Below, in pieces: positions 24,088 to 33,302 of a stretch of 64,000 bases of DNA. The notes beneath the pieces are model-generated. The model saw only the letters and a list, made by a program, of their open reading frames with translations. It did no database searches and was not told the DNA's origin. Source of the stretch: Oribacterium sp. (GTDB lineage: Bacteria; Bacillota_A; Clostridia; Lachnospirales; Lachnospiraceae). The translations under genes were made by a program, and so were the position numbers. The stretch is taken from contig SFND01000013.1 in the NCBI GenBank assembly GCA_004554245.1, forward strand, positions 1 through 64,000, in the 5' to 3' direction. Each line of letters begins with the position of its first letter. Positions within the stretch are counted from its first letter, which is position 1.

Positions 24088-25494
24088 TCACTGCATCATG
24101 CCACGTGCGAGCTCCGTCAGTCGCGCGCGGTGGTTCTGCGACGGGTTCTGAAGCACCTGGTCGAGGAGTGCGTGCAGGATCCGCCCGATTTCCGGCCCAC
24201 GCGGGATGCCGATCGCCATAAGGTCCTGTCCGCTGATCTCGAGGTTTTTCAGTTCAATGCAGTCGCCCGCGACGCGGATGGCCGCCACTTCAAACTGTAC
24301 CCGTCGGATGCAGTCGAGGAGCTCCGCCGTAGGGTCTTCGTGCTTCTCCGGTGCGCTGCAGGCGCTGTCTGGCTTCGTTGCGGTCTGACAGCATGGCATG
24401 ATCACGGTCTCCTGCTTCGGGCAGGCGGCGTCGAGGTACGGCCACATCCACTCGGCATCACGTGCCGCGAGGAGCAGGCAGGTGACGGCCCGCAGATAGT
24501 TTTCGTAGGTCTCGTAGCCGACTTCCGACAGCTTCTTCCGGATCTTGTAGCGTGAGTCCGGCAGCGGTTCCTGGAAAAGCTGCGCGACGGTGCCTGCCTT
24601 CGCGATGGTATCATTGTCCATCTTCAGCTCCCGGAGGATGCCGCGCGCACGGTCCGGCACACCGCGCAGGAAAACGCCCCAGCGGAGGTAGCGCTCGGCC
24701 GGAAGGTCGGACGGCATCCACGGATAGACCGGATAGTCATCCGGCACGCCGATCGCGTCGTGGAAGGCGTCAGCGAAGTGTTCGCTGATGTACTCGGAGA
24801 GGCCGCTCGTCGATACCAGCGCGATGTGCTCTGGATGATCGGACATCAGGAGCTTCGTGAGCTCGACGGCGATACGCTCCTTCGAGACGTGCTCGAGGTT
24901 CGGCGCAAGCTTCCGTACGGCCTCCCAGGTCGCCGGATCGATGTCGAAGCCGAGCTGGGCCGAGAAACGGAGGGCGCGGAGCATGCGAAGGGCATCCTCC
25001 TGGAAGCGCTGCTCCGGCTCGCCGACGGCGCGGACGACACGACGACCGAGGTCCTCGAGACCACCGAAGTCATCCACGATGCCGCTCCGGTCATTGACCG
25101 CCATCGCGTTGATCGTGAAGTCGCGGCGCGCGAGATCCTCATGGAGCGACGGCGTGAACTGCACCACGCTCGGGTGACGACCATCGAGGTAGGCGCCATC
25201 GATCCGATAGGTCGTGACCTCATAGCCCTCCCAGACCGGTGCGGACCTCGCCCCCGCCTGCTCCGCCGGCATCAGCACCGTCACGGTGCCATGCTGGATC
25301 CCGGTGTCGATGGTGCGGCGGAACACCGCCTTCACCTGCTCCGGACGCGCACTCGTCGTGATGTCCCAGTCGCCCGGAACCCGCCCGAGGAGACTGTCGC
25401 GCACACAGCCACCGACCGCGTAGGCCTCGTAGCCCGCACGCTCCAGCTGATGGATGATATATTCTACATTTGAAGGTAATTTGATTTTTTTCAT
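24088..25494 (-). CDS. cca: CCA tRNA nucleotidyltransferase
   Basis: It has the class II nucleotidyltransferase head 'YEAYAVGGCVRDSLLGRVPGDWDITTSA' (GG and DxD motifs), 'RRDFTINAMAVND' and 'RFQEDALRMLRALRFSAQLGF'. It adds or repairs the 3' CCA end, which is needed here because the tRNA-Cys gene does not encode CCA. MKKIKLPSN at 25494 is the family-like start, though the RBS is weak. A Cys/Thr/Pro-rich segment near residues 345-390 ('ACPKQETVIMPCCQTATK') interrupts the C-terminal region and looks non-homologous. Confidence 0.92.
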   Translation of the reverse strand: MKKIKLPSNVEYIIHQLERAGYEAYAVGGCVRDSLLGRVPGDWDITTSARPEQVKAVFRRTIDTGIQHGTVTVLMPAEQAGARSAPVWEGYEVTTYRIDGAYLDGRHPSVVQFTPSLHEDLARRDFTINAMAVNDRSGIVDDFGGLEDLGRRVVRAVGEPEQRFQEDALRMLRALRFSAQLGFDIDPATWEAVRKLAPNLEHVSKERIAVELTKLLMSDHPEHIALVSTSGLSEYISEHFADAFHDAIGVPDDYPVYPWMPSDLPAERYLRWGVFLRGVPDRARGILRELKMDNDTIAKAGTVAQLFQEPLPDSRYKIRKKLSEVGYETYENYLRAVTCLLLAARDAEWMWPYLDAACPKQETVIMPCCQTATKPDSACSAPEKHEDPTAELLDCIRRVQFEVAAIRVAGDCIELKNLEISGQDLMAIGIPRGPEIGRILHALLDQVLQNPSQNHRARLTELARGMMQ

Positions 25495-25532
25495 TATACT
25501 TATTTTAACATGGAATGCCTGCATAGCGCAAA

Positions 25533-25558
25533 AGAGCTGTCGCAGTCGCGACAGCTCT
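25533..25558 (-). terminator. Terminator after proS
   Basis: AGAGCTGTCGC / GCGACAGCTCT stem with a TTTTGC tail on the minus strand, between proS and cca. Confidence 0.85.
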
Positions 25559-25582
25559 ACGGCACCCGATATTCAAATCAGA

Positions 25583-27019
25583 TCAGTATGCACGTCCCCA
25601 GTATACCATCTTCGTCGCCGGCTTTCCGCAAACAACACAGGTATCGCTGATGGTCTCCTGCTCGAACGGGATACATCTCGAGGTGATGCCGGACATCTCC
25701 TTCAGCTTATCCTCGCACTCGCGGCAGCCGCACCACATGGCCTTCACGAAGCCACGCTTGGTGTTTACGATATCGACGAGCTCGTCCATGTTGGTCGCGC
25801 TGGAGGTATGCTCCTCGAGGAAGGTCTTCGCGCGGTCGTACATATCCTGCTGGATCTGCTCAAGCAGCTTACCGGTCTCCTCCGCGAGTTCCTCGAAGGA
25901 AACCTGGATCTTCTCACGGGTATCACGACGTACGAGTACGGCATGACCGGCCTCGATATCCTTCGGGCCGACCTCGATACGAAGCGGAATACCACGTACC
26001 TCACAGTCCGCGAACTTGAATCCCGGTGACTTGTCACCATCGTCTACCTTTACGCGGAAGCCGGACTTCCGAAGCTGATCTCTCAGCTCGTATGCCTTCT
26101 CAAGCACGCCTTCCTTCTTCTGCTGGATCGGAACGATGCAGATCTGCGTCGGCGCGATTCTCGGTGGCAGCTTGAGACCGGAATCATCACCATGTACCAT
26201 GATGAGCGCACCGATCATACGGGTGGTCATACCCCAGGAGGTCTCATATACCGGCTTCAGCTGGTTGTCCTTATCAAGGAACTGTACATTGAAGGCCTTC
26301 GCGAAATCCGCACCGAAGTTGTGGGAGGTCGCACACTGAAGTGCCTGACCATCATGCATGAGAGCCTCGATGGTATAGGTAGCTACGGCACCGGCAAACT
26401 TCTCCTTCTCGGTCTTCTGTCCCTTGACGACCGGGATCGCAAGCACGTTCTCCGAGATGTCCGCATAGATCTCGAGCATAAGCTTCGTTCTCTCCTCGGC
26501 CTGCTCGGCGGTTGCATGCACGGTATGTCCCTCCTGCCACAGGAACTCACGGGTTCTCAGGAACGGACGGGTGGTCTTCTCCCAACGAACGACCGAGACC
26601 CACTGGTTGAGGATCTGCGGGAGATCACGATAGGACTTTACGACCTTTGAGAAGTAATCACAGAACAGTGTCTCGGAGGTCGGGCGTACGCAGAGACGCT
26701 CCTCGAGCTTCTTCTGTCCACCCTCGGTTACCCAGGCAACCTCTGGTGCGAAGCCCTCGACGTGGTCCTTCTCCTTCTGAAGGAGGGACTCCGGAATCAG
26801 CATCGGCATCGCTACGTTCTCTACGCCGCTCGCCTTGAAGCGCTGATCCAGCTCATGCATGATGTTCTCCCAGATCGCATAGCCAGCCGGACGGATGACC
26901 ATGAACCCCTTGACGGATGAGTAATCCGTGAGCTCTGCCTTCTTAACAACGTCTGTGTACCACTGAGCGAAATCCTCCCCCATAGGAGTGATCTGCTCGA
27001 CAAGTTTCTTGTCTGCCAT
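25583..27019 (-). CDS. proS: Prolyl-tRNA synthetase, short (archaeal/eukaryotic-like) type
   Basis: This 478-residue class II synthetase has 'FMVIRPAGYAIWENIMHELD', 'RPTSETLFCDYFSKVV' (motif 2 region), 'PFLRTREFLWQEGHT' and a C-terminal anticodon-binding and zinc-like domain ('CGCRECEDKLKE', 'CVVCGKPATKMVYWGRAY'). It lacks the editing insertion of the long bacterial form. MADKKLVEQ at 27019 follows AAAGGCTATGATT; the in-frame ATG 11 codons upstream is less likely. Confidence 0.95.
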   Translation of the reverse strand: MADKKLVEQITPMGEDFAQWYTDVVKKAELTDYSSVKGFMVIRPAGYAIWENIMHELDQRFKASGVENVAMPMLIPESLLQKEKDHVEGFAPEVAWVTEGGQKKLEERLCVRPTSETLFCDYFSKVVKSYRDLPQILNQWVSVVRWEKTTRPFLRTREFLWQEGHTVHATAEQAEERTKLMLEIYADISENVLAIPVVKGQKTEKEKFAGAVATYTIEALMHDGQALQCATSHNFGADFAKAFNVQFLDKDNQLKPVYETSWGMTTRMIGALIMVHGDDSGLKLPPRIAPTQICIVPIQQKKEGVLEKAYELRDQLRKSGFRVKVDDGDKSPGFKFADCEVRGIPLRIEVGPKDIEAGHAVLVRRDTREKIQVSFEELAEETGKLLEQIQQDMYDRAKTFLEEHTSSATNMDELVDIVNTKRGFVKAMWCGCRECEDKLKEMSGITSRCIPFEQETISDTCVVCGKPATKMVYWGRAY

Positions 27020-27135
27020 AATCATAGCCTTTCTTTTTGAATGCGTCGGCACCGTCGCACATCCTTCGTGCCTTGCCGTCGCAGGTTTATATGCGCATCT
27101 ATTTTAGCATGTGAAAAAGGATTTACAAGAGAAAA

Positions 27136-27155
27136 GCCGGAGGATTATCCTCCGG
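27136..27155 (-). terminator. Terminator after the VOC gene
   Basis: GCCGGAGGAT / ATCCTCCGGC perfect stem followed by TTTTCTC on the minus strand. Confidence 0.85.
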
Positions 27156-27183
27156 CGCATAAGATTCGTATAAATCCCTGTGA

Positions 27184-27567
27184 TTAGTACTGCTTTAAAT
27201 GAATCGCGAAGCCTGCGATCTGCTTATCGAGGTAGATAAACATGAGGCTGCCGTCCGGGTTCTTCTTTGCGGTCTCCGGCTTCACGCCCATGCCGCGCTT
27301 CTCGAAGAAAGCGACCGCGGCGTCTACGTCATGGCAGCCGATCGCGATGTGGCCCTTCTCGCCCGGGCCGTCCTTCTTCATGATCTCGATGAGGTCCGAA
27401 GCGAAGATGGAACTGTTGCCGACTCTCGGGATGAAGCCCATGAGGGTCTGGAACTCGTCTGCGATTCTGAGTGCATCCTCCTCGCCGTTTGCATTGATAC
27501 CTACGTGCAGTACGCAGAGACCGAGCTCCTTCACTGCATCATACTCCTTTGACATCTGATCTGCCAT
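27184..27567 (-). CDS. VOC protein resembling the KDPG-aldolase-associated domain
   Basis: About 127 residues. 'LCVLHVGINANGEEDALRIADEFQTLMGF' and 'VGNSSIFASDLIEIMKK...GHIAIGCHDVDAAVAFFEKRG' match the VOC-type domain that many Clostridia carry fused to or beside 2-keto-3-deoxy-6-phosphogluconate aldolase. No aldolase gene is next to it here. Its biochemical role is not established. The second ATG (27567) has the right distance from AGGAGG. Confidence 0.8.
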   Translation of the reverse strand: MADQMSKEYDAVKELGLCVLHVGINANGEEDALRIADEFQTLMGFIPRVGNSSIFASDLIEIMKKDGPGEKGHIAIGCHDVDAAVAFFEKRGMGVKPETAKKNPDGSLMFIYLDKQIAGFAIHLKQY

Positions 27568-27611
27568 GTTCATACCTCCTGTTGTCTCGTCATCGTTTCC
27601 GCCACTGTCCC

Positions 27612-27655
27612 GGCCAATGCAGTCGTCCTCCGCGGAGGCACCCGCCCGCGCGACA
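27612..27655. repeat. Intergenic GGCCAATGC / CACCCGCCCG element
   Basis: GGCCAATGC at 27612, a CCTCCGCGGAGG palindrome, then GGCACCCGCCCGCGCG. The same end blocks occur near 4738-4779 (minus strand) and 45123-45162. Confidence 0.6.
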
Positions 27656-27715
27656 GTAAAGCGCTTTACTTTACTAATAAAATACTCTTTCTCTCCCGCT
27701 TAATCAAGGCACAGT

Positions 27716-27753
27716 TCGTTCAGGGGACCCCGGCGGGGTTCCCTGAACTGAAC
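27716..27753 (-). terminator. Stable hairpin after aroC
   Basis: TTCAGGGAACCCCG / CGGGGTCCCCTGAA stem just past the aroC stop. There is no clean T-run, so termination efficiency is uncertain. Confidence 0.6.
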
Positions 27754-27758
27754 CACTG

Positions 27759-28973
27759 TTAATCCAGCGGATAGATTTCGTGCAGGAACTCCATCTGCGC
27801 ACCCATATTCTCGAGGAGCGCATCGAGTACGGTGATGGCCACCATACACTCCACGACGACGCAGGCCCGCTCGACGACGGTCGGGTCATGACGGCCCTTG
27901 ATTTCGATCGTGATGTTGTCGCCCTCTTCGTTCGCGGTTTCCTGCGGGCGGGCGATGGACGGCGTCGGTTTGAAGTAGGCACGGAGGACGATCTCAGCGC
28001 CGTCGGACATACCGCCGAGGATGCCGCCGGCGTGGTTCGTCTTCACACGGAAGACCTCCTCCATGCCGTCGAGCTCACCACTTGCGAGCATCTCCTCGAA
28101 CTCTTCTTCCGTGAGTGGCGTCTCGTCATGGAGCGCACGGGCGCGGTTCACATCCTCGAGGCTCGGCTGGTGCTCGTAGTCCTCGTCGTCATCATCGACC
28201 TCCATCGGGGCGATCGGCACCGCGACGGCCTCAAAGCCATCGTTGTTCTCGGAGCCGAGGGCGCGGGCTGCCTTCGTCCCGTCGCCGATCTCCACGGCCT
28301 TGACCGCACCGATCGACATCACGGCCTGAGCGAGGCGAGCGTCGAGCTTATCGAAGACCGGCTCACCGATGCCGGTCGGCATGTTGTTGACGAAGCAGGT
28401 CACCACGCCACCGGCGCTGTCCTTCTCCTCGCGGAGCTCGAGGATGCGCTGGTCGGCCGCCTCCTGGCCAGCCGGAGTCGTCACGTCGATACCGGCAAGC
28501 TCCGTCACCTCGGCGTCCACCGTGATGCCGAGATCCGACAGCACCTTCGCTGCGACGGCACCACCAGCAACACGCGCGAGGGTCTCGCGACCGCTGGAGC
28601 GACCGCCACCACGGTAGTCGCGGAAGCCGTACTTCTCATAGAAGCCGTAATCGGCGTGGCCCGGACGGAACACGTGGGCGATATCCGAGTAGTCCTTACT
28701 GTGCTGATCACTGTTTCGAACCATCATCGCGATCGGCGTACCGGTCGTCTTTCCCTCGAAAACACCGGAGAGGATCTCGATCTGGTCGTCCTCCTTCCGC
28801 TGGGTAGCCTTCAAATTCTGGCCCGGCTTCCGCCGGTCCATATACGGCTGGATGTCCTCGACGGACAGTGCGAGGCCAGCCGGACAGCCATCGATGATGA
28901 CGCCGAGTGCCGGTCCGTGTGACTCACCGAAGGTGGTGATACGAAAGAGTTTTCCAAATGTATTGCCTGCCAT
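27759..28973 (-). CDS. aroC: Chorismate synthase with acidic insertion
   Basis: It has the signatures 'TFGESHGPALGVIIDGCPAG', 'GRSSGRETLARVAGGAVA' and 'TNHAGGILGGMSDGAEI'. It converts EPSP to chorismate using reduced FMN. MAGNTFGK at 28973 follows a GGGGGA ribosome-binding site. About 404 residues, longer than usual because of a ~45-residue, strongly acidic segment (around residues 250-300, containing MEVDDDDEDYE) between 'RGSENND'-type and 'TNHAGG' motifs. The active-site residues around it look intact. Confidence 0.93.
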   Translation of the reverse strand: MAGNTFGKLFRITTFGESHGPALGVIIDGCPAGLALSVEDIQPYMDRRKPGQNLKATQRKEDDQIEILSGVFEGKTTGTPIAMMVRNSDQHSKDYSDIAHVFRPGHADYGFYEKYGFRDYRGGGRSSGRETLARVAGGAVAAKVLSDLGITVDAEVTELAGIDVTTPAGQEAADQRILELREEKDSAGGVVTCFVNNMPTGIGEPVFDKLDARLAQAVMSIGAVKAVEIGDGTKAARALGSENNDGFEAVAVPIAPMEVDDDDEDYEHQPSLEDVNRARALHDETPLTEEEFEEMLASGELDGMEEVFRVKTNHAGGILGGMSDGAEIVLRAYFKPTPSIARPQETANEEGDNITIEIKGRHDPTVVERACVVVECMVAITVLDALLENMGAQMEFLHEIYPLD

Positions 28974-28996
28974 GGATGTCCCCCTGAAACGCATTT

Positions 28997-30076
28997 TTAC
29001 TTACCGGATGGCAGCTTCACCATGCAGATGCAGTTCGGCTCATCCACCGGGATATCGCGGGCGCTCATCACGAGCATACCCGTATCATAATCCATCGAGA
29101 AGAAGGTGATCGTGCCGGACTCGTTGTTCGCGGCCGCGATGTGCTTCTCATCCGGGAAGATACAGAAATCCTTCGGATAGACACCGGATACCGGGAGGGA
29201 GCTCTTCATGGTCAGAAGGCCGGTCTCGACATCACGCTCATACATCGTGATCGTATCGATGCCAGCATTGGACACAAACAGATGCTTCGCATCCTTATCC
29301 GGTGAGAAGCGCATCTGACATGCCGCGATCAGCGGGCTGTTCGACGGGTCGTTGTGGGTCGAGATGGTCTGGATCTTCTCGAGGTTGATGTCGTTCGGCC
29401 TCTTACCCTCGGTGAAACGGTAAACATCGACGACATTCTTCACCTCATACATAAGGTAGAGGAACTTACGATCCGGCGAGAAGCGGAAGTGACGCGGTGC
29501 GGACTTCAGCTCACAGCGGAGCGTGTCGATCTGACGCATCCGTCCGTCCACCTTATCAAAGCGGAATATGCGTACCTGGTCGATCCCGAGGTCTGCGACG
29601 AGGATATACTTCTGATCATCCGTCATGCGTGCGCAGGATACGTGTGGACGGAAGGTCCGCTCTGCGACGGAGCCGATGCCCTTATCGAAGACGCCATCAA
29701 CGATCGGACCGACAGAACCATCTGGATTCAGTGCGAGCAGAGTCGCCTTGCCATCGTGGTAGCCGGAGACCATCAGGTACTGATCGAACTGGTCGATCGC
29801 GAGGTGGCAGCCACGCATGCCACGGATGTTCTGGGTGTTCAGCTTCTGCAGTGCACCGTTCTCGAGGATACGGAAGGAAACCACGCCCTCATCCGCGATG
29901 GAATACAGTGTCTTCTGATCTCTCGATGCGACGAGGTAGGAGGAGTTGTTCACCTCGATCTCGGTCCGCTTCGTGAAGGTTCCTTTCTCTACATCGACAT
30001 CACAGACGGTGATGCCCTTTGCATTGCCCGTGTAGCTGTAGGAACCGATATATGCCATGTACTTCTCTTTACTCAT
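28997..30076 (-). CDS. Lactonase-family beta-propeller protein
   Basis: This 359-residue seven-bladed propeller has 'YIGSYSYTGNAKGITVCDVD', 'HPH/RPHVSCARMTDDQKYILVADLGIDQVRIF', 'PRHFRFSPDRKFLYLMYE' and 'KDFCIFPDEKHIAAANNESGTI'. It belongs to the YkgB/Pgl 6-phosphogluconolactonase family. The pentose phosphate role is likely but unproven. Start at 30076 after GGGAGAGGC. It has its own promoter and lies 23 bases upstream of aroC, so the two may be co-transcribed. Confidence 0.88.
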   Translation of the reverse strand: MSKEKYMAYIGSYSYTGNAKGITVCDVDVEKGTFTKRTEIEVNNSSYLVASRDQKTLYSIADEGVVSFRILENGALQKLNTQNIRGMRGCHLAIDQFDQYLMVSGYHDGKATLLALNPDGSVGPIVDGVFDKGIGSVAERTFRPHVSCARMTDDQKYILVADLGIDQVRIFRFDKVDGRMRQIDTLRCELKSAPRHFRFSPDRKFLYLMYEVKNVVDVYRFTEGKRPNDINLEKIQTISTHNDPSNSPLIAACQMRFSPDKDAKHLFVSNAGIDTITMYERDVETGLLTMKSSLPVSGVYPKDFCIFPDEKHIAAANNESGTITFFSMDYDTGMLVMSARDIPVDEPNCICMVKLPSGK

Positions 30077-30127
30077 TTTCTGCCTCTCCCGACGTCCTTC
30101 CGGGCGTACATTCATAAAATTGTATCT

Positions 30128-30157
30128 ATTTTATCACAGTTTACGGCCCTGTTACAA
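30128..30157 (-). promoter_or_regulatory. Promoter of the lactonase gene
   Basis: TTGTAA, 18-base spacer, TAAAAT on the minus strand, about 50 bases before the start codon. Confidence 0.55.
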
Positions 30158-30233
30158 TGATAACGATGTGTCCAGGGGAAATTTCCTGGGCACTTCGCGG
30201 CTATAATGTGTTAAAACGCGGAAACAGCAAAGA

Positions 30234-30280
30234 AGCCAGCGTAATGACAATCATCTCGAGGATTCGTCATCACACTGGCC
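30234..30280 (-). terminator. Terminator of the feo unit
   Basis: A long hairpin (GCCAGTGTGATGAC / GTCATTACGCTGGC) with a TTCTTTG tail, immediately after the FeoB-associated gene. Confidence 0.7.
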
Positions 30281-30288
30281 CCTTTCAG

Positions 30289-30510
30289 TTAATTCTGTCT
30301 GCGATGTTTCGCGAGAATCGCTTTCTGGGTGGCGTTCAGCCGGCTTTCGGCGCGCTCGAGGTCGAGCTCGTGATGGCCGACGTGGTCGCAACCGTTTTTC
30401 GCGTAGCTGCAGAACGCGCAGGCGCCGCTTTTCGCGACGGCCTTATGAAGACTTCGGAGGATGAGGATCACCATAAGTGCGATCAGTCCTCCCACGATGG
30501 GATCTCCCAT
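30289..30510 (-). CDS. FeoB-associated Cys-rich membrane protein
   Basis: This 73-residue protein has a single N-terminal membrane helix ('GGLIALMVILILRSL') and then 'SGACAFCSYAKNGC', the Cys cluster of the FeoB-associated small protein family found after feoB in Clostridia. It probably assists ferrous iron transport, perhaps in place of FeoC. AAAGGAGGAACT precedes the ATG at 30510. It is the last gene of the feoA-feoA-feoB unit, with a 142-base gap that holds a palindromic repeat. Confidence 0.85.
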   Translation of the reverse strand: MGDPIVGGLIALMVILILRSLHKAVAKSGACAFCSYAKNGCDHVGHHELDLERAESRLNATQKAILAKHRRQN

Positions 30511-30581
30511 AGTTCCTCCTTTCTGAGAATGATGCTTCGATCCCGTGATCATCATCGTCCGGGAAGCATCTGTCGGATCCT

Positions 30582-30643
30582 TCGGTGGGCAATGCCTCCA
30601 GCTACACCATCTGCGTGGTGCCCGGAGACATTGACCTGAAATA
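30582..30643. repeat. Palindromic intergenic element ending in GGGCAATGCCTCC / GGAGACATTGACC
   Basis: The two ends are imperfect inverted repeats of each other, and CACCATCTGCGTGGTG forms an inner stem. CCGGAGACATTGACCT is identical to the segment inside comF at 13220-13235. The element lies between feoB and the small FeoB-associated gene. Confidence 0.6.
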
Positions 30644-30652
30644 CTTCTGAAA

Positions 30653-32860
30653 TTACTTCTGTGCCGCGGCGGCTACGGAGTCGAACTTGTCGGAGAGCTC
30701 CGTCGCTTCGTGGTACGGGCGAACCAGGGCCCAGATGCCGAGGACGACGAGGGCGATGGCGATGACGGTGAAGATACCGAAGTGGGCTTCACCGGTGAAG
30801 AGGCCAACGATCTGGTAGATGACCGTACCGACGCAGTACGCGAGACCGCACTCCCAGCCGATCGCTCTCCAGGTCCACTTTGCGTTGTTCATCTCACGAC
30901 GGATCGCGCCGATCGCTGCGAAGCAAGGTGCGCAGAGCAGGTTAAAGGCGAGGAAGCTGTAGCCGGCAGCGACACCGGAGTAGTTGGCCTGTACGAGGTT
31001 CCAGATCTGGTCACCTGCCTCGGCGAGCTCCTCTGCTCCTTCATAATGGAAGAGGATACCGAAGGTACCGACGACGTTCTCCTTGGCGACGAGGCCGGTC
31101 ACGGCAGCCACAGCGGACTTCCAGTCTGCCCAGCCGAGCGGTGTGAAGATCCAGGCGATCGCGTTACCGATGGCCGCGAGGATGGAGTTGTCCATGTCGA
31201 CCATGCCGAACTGGCCGTCCTGCATACCGAAGGAGGAGGTGAACCAGACCGCGATGGTGGACAGAAGGATGATCGAGCCGGCCTTCTTTACGAAGGAGGA
31301 GCCACGCTCATACATGGACTTCAGGATGTCGATCTGTCTCGGAAGGTGGTACGCCGGGAGCTCCATAACGAATGGAGCCGGGTCACCTGCGAACCACTTC
31401 GTCTTCTTCAGTACGATACCGGAGAAGATGATGGCTGCGATGCCGAGGAAGTACGTGGATGGTGCGACCCAGGAAGCACCGCCGAATACCGCACCTGCGA
31501 GGAGGGCGATGACCGGAAGCTTCGCGGAGCACGGGATGAAGGTCGTGGTCATGATCGTCATACGACGGTCACGCTCGTTCTCGATCGTTCTCGATGCCAT
31601 GACACCCGGAACGCCGCAGCCAGAGCCGATCAGCATCGGGATGAAGGACTTACCGGAGAGACCGAAACGACGGAAGATTCGATCCAGGATGAAGGCGATA
31701 CGCGCCATGTATCCACAGCCCTCGAGGAAGGCGAGGAAGAAGAACAGGACGAGCATCTGCGGCAGGAAGCCGAGCACCGCGCCGATACCTGCGACGATAC
31801 CGTCGAGGACGAGACTTGTCAATACCTCACCGGTGCCGAGTGCACTGAGGATGCCTTCGAAAAGGCCCGGGATCGACGGCAGCTCGCAGAGGCCGAAGAA
31901 AGACCACGGGTCTGAGCCAAACAGGACATCATTGACCCAGTCGGTACCGATCGCACCGATCGTCGAGATGGAGATGTAGTATACGAGCCACATCACGGCT
32001 GCGAAGATCGGGAGCGCCAGGAAGCGGTTCGTGACGATGCTGTCGATCCGGTCGGAGGTGGACAGCTTACCGACATGCTTCTTCGTGTACGCAGCGGCGA
32101 TCATGTTCTGGATGTAGGTGTACCGCTCGTTGGTGATGATGGACTCGACGTCGTCATCCTCCGCCTTCTCGACCGCGGCGATGATGGACTCGACGTCGAC
32201 GTTCTGGCCGGCACCGATCATCTCGTGGCGGATCTTATCATCACGCTCGAAGAGCTTGACCGCGAAGAAGCGCTTCTCGCCCTCCGGGACGTACGCAGCG
32301 ATCTTCTCCTCGATCTGGAGGATCGCATTCATGACTTCTTCAGAGAAGCTGTGTACGATCTCGGTGGAACCGGTCTGTGCCTCATGAATCGCGAGCTCGG
32401 TCGCCTCCTTGATGCCCGTGCCGTTCAGCGCGGAGATCTTCACTGCCTTACAGCCGAGGTACTTCTCGATCTGGTCGAGGCGGATCTGGTCGCCGTTCTT
32501 CTCTACGACATCCATCATGTTCACGGCCATCACCACCGGAATCCCGAGCTCCTTCAGCTGTGTGGTGAGGTAGAGGTTACGCTCGAGGTTCGTACCATCC
32601 ACGATGTTCAGGATCGCATCCGGCTTCGTGTTGATGAGGTAGTTTCGCGCGACAACCTCCTCCAGTGTGTATGGAGAAAGTGAATAAATACCCGGAAGAT
32701 CGGCGATGGTCACATCTGCGTGGCCCTTCAGCTTACCTTCCTTCTTCTCTACTGTAACGCCCGGCCAGTTACCAACGTACTGGTTGGATCCGGTCAGCTG
32801 ATTAAACAGCGTCGTCTTTCCGCAGTTCGGATTACCTGCGAGTGCAATCGTGATTGCCAT
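30653..32860 (-). CDS. feoB: Ferrous iron transport protein B
   Basis: The 735-residue protein has an N-terminal G domain with GNPNCGKT (9-16), 'ADLPGIYSLSPYTLEE' (switch/G3) and 'VMAVNMMD' (G4). A helical GDI-like region and two Gate motifs in a multi-span membrane core follow ('FIPMLIGSGCGVPGVMASRTIE', 'FIPCSAKLPVIALLAG'). It imports Fe2+ across the cytoplasmic membrane. The start MAITIALAG at 32860 follows GAGGGGGAAAATC; an upstream in-frame reading would translate a GGCCAATGC repeat and is rejected. Confidence 0.97.
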   Translation of the reverse strand: MAITIALAGNPNCGKTTLFNQLTGSNQYVGNWPGVTVEKKEGKLKGHADVTIADLPGIYSLSPYTLEEVVARNYLINTKPDAILNIVDGTNLERNLYLTTQLKELGIPVVMAVNMMDVVEKNGDQIRLDQIEKYLGCKAVKISALNGTGIKEATELAIHEAQTGSTEIVHSFSEEVMNAILQIEEKIAAYVPEGEKRFFAVKLFERDDKIRHEMIGAGQNVDVESIIAAVEKAEDDDVESIITNERYTYIQNMIAAAYTKKHVGKLSTSDRIDSIVTNRFLALPIFAAVMWLVYYISISTIGAIGTDWVNDVLFGSDPWSFFGLCELPSIPGLFEGILSALGTGEVLTSLVLDGIVAGIGAVLGFLPQMLVLFFFLAFLEGCGYMARIAFILDRIFRRFGLSGKSFIPMLIGSGCGVPGVMASRTIENERDRRMTIMTTTFIPCSAKLPVIALLAGAVFGGASWVAPSTYFLGIAAIIFSGIVLKKTKWFAGDPAPFVMELPAYHLPRQIDILKSMYERGSSFVKKAGSIILLSTIAVWFTSSFGMQDGQFGMVDMDNSILAAIGNAIAWIFTPLGWADWKSAVAAVTGLVAKENVVGTFGILFHYEGAEELAEAGDQIWNLVQANYSGVAAGYSFLAFNLLCAPCFAAIGAIRREMNNAKWTWRAIGWECGLAYCVGTVIYQIVGLFTGEAHFGIFTVIAIALVVLGIWALVRPYHEATELSDKFDSVAAAAQK

Positions 32861-32952
32861 TTGATTTTCCCCCTCTAAGATTTTCATTCTCCGCCACGTC
32901 CTCCGTGGCCAATGCTTCCATCCGGGCACCGCCCGCTCAGGATCTGCTGTGC

Positions 32953-33183
32953 TCAGGCCTTCGTCTCGACCTGTACCATCTCGGCGTCGGCCTTCCGGAC
33001 GGAAAGCTCGTAGCCACGTACGGTGATCTCGATCGGATCGCCGAGCGGCGCTGCCTTACGCACATGAAGAGTCGTCCCCTTCGTGATTCCCATATCCATG
33101 ATTCTTCTCTTGATGGCACCCTCACCGGTGATCTTCGCTACAACGCAATCCTCACCTGGCTGAACCTCTCTTAATGTTTTCAA
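32953..33183 (-). CDS. feoA: FeoA-family protein (second copy)
   Basis: This 76-residue SH3-like FeoA domain has 'AKITGEGAIKRRIMDMGITKGTTLHVRKAAPLGDPIEITVRGYELSVRK', the canonical form. It works with FeoB. It appears to start with TTG at 33183 (GGAGGGAATAGAG just upstream), since the frame has no earlier start with an RBS. It lies about 90 bases before feoB. Confidence 0.9.
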   Translation of the reverse strand: MKTLREVQPGEDCVVAKITGEGAIKRRIMDMGITKGTTLHVRKAAPLGDPIEITVRGYELSVRKADAEMVQVETKA

Positions 33184-33302
33184 CTCTATTCCCTCCTCAT
33201 CTATCTATAAAGCGCAGACACGCTGCGGATGATACTGTGTTGCTGTGGCTATGGACTCACCCACGATGCTTCCTGTGCTCGTCTACGGATGTTATCGCGT
33301 CT

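Noticed and set aside
32861..32929. 23-codon N-terminal extension of feoB
   Set aside because: It would translate a GGCCAATGC element and lacks an RBS; MAITIALAG at 32860 is the standard FeoB start.
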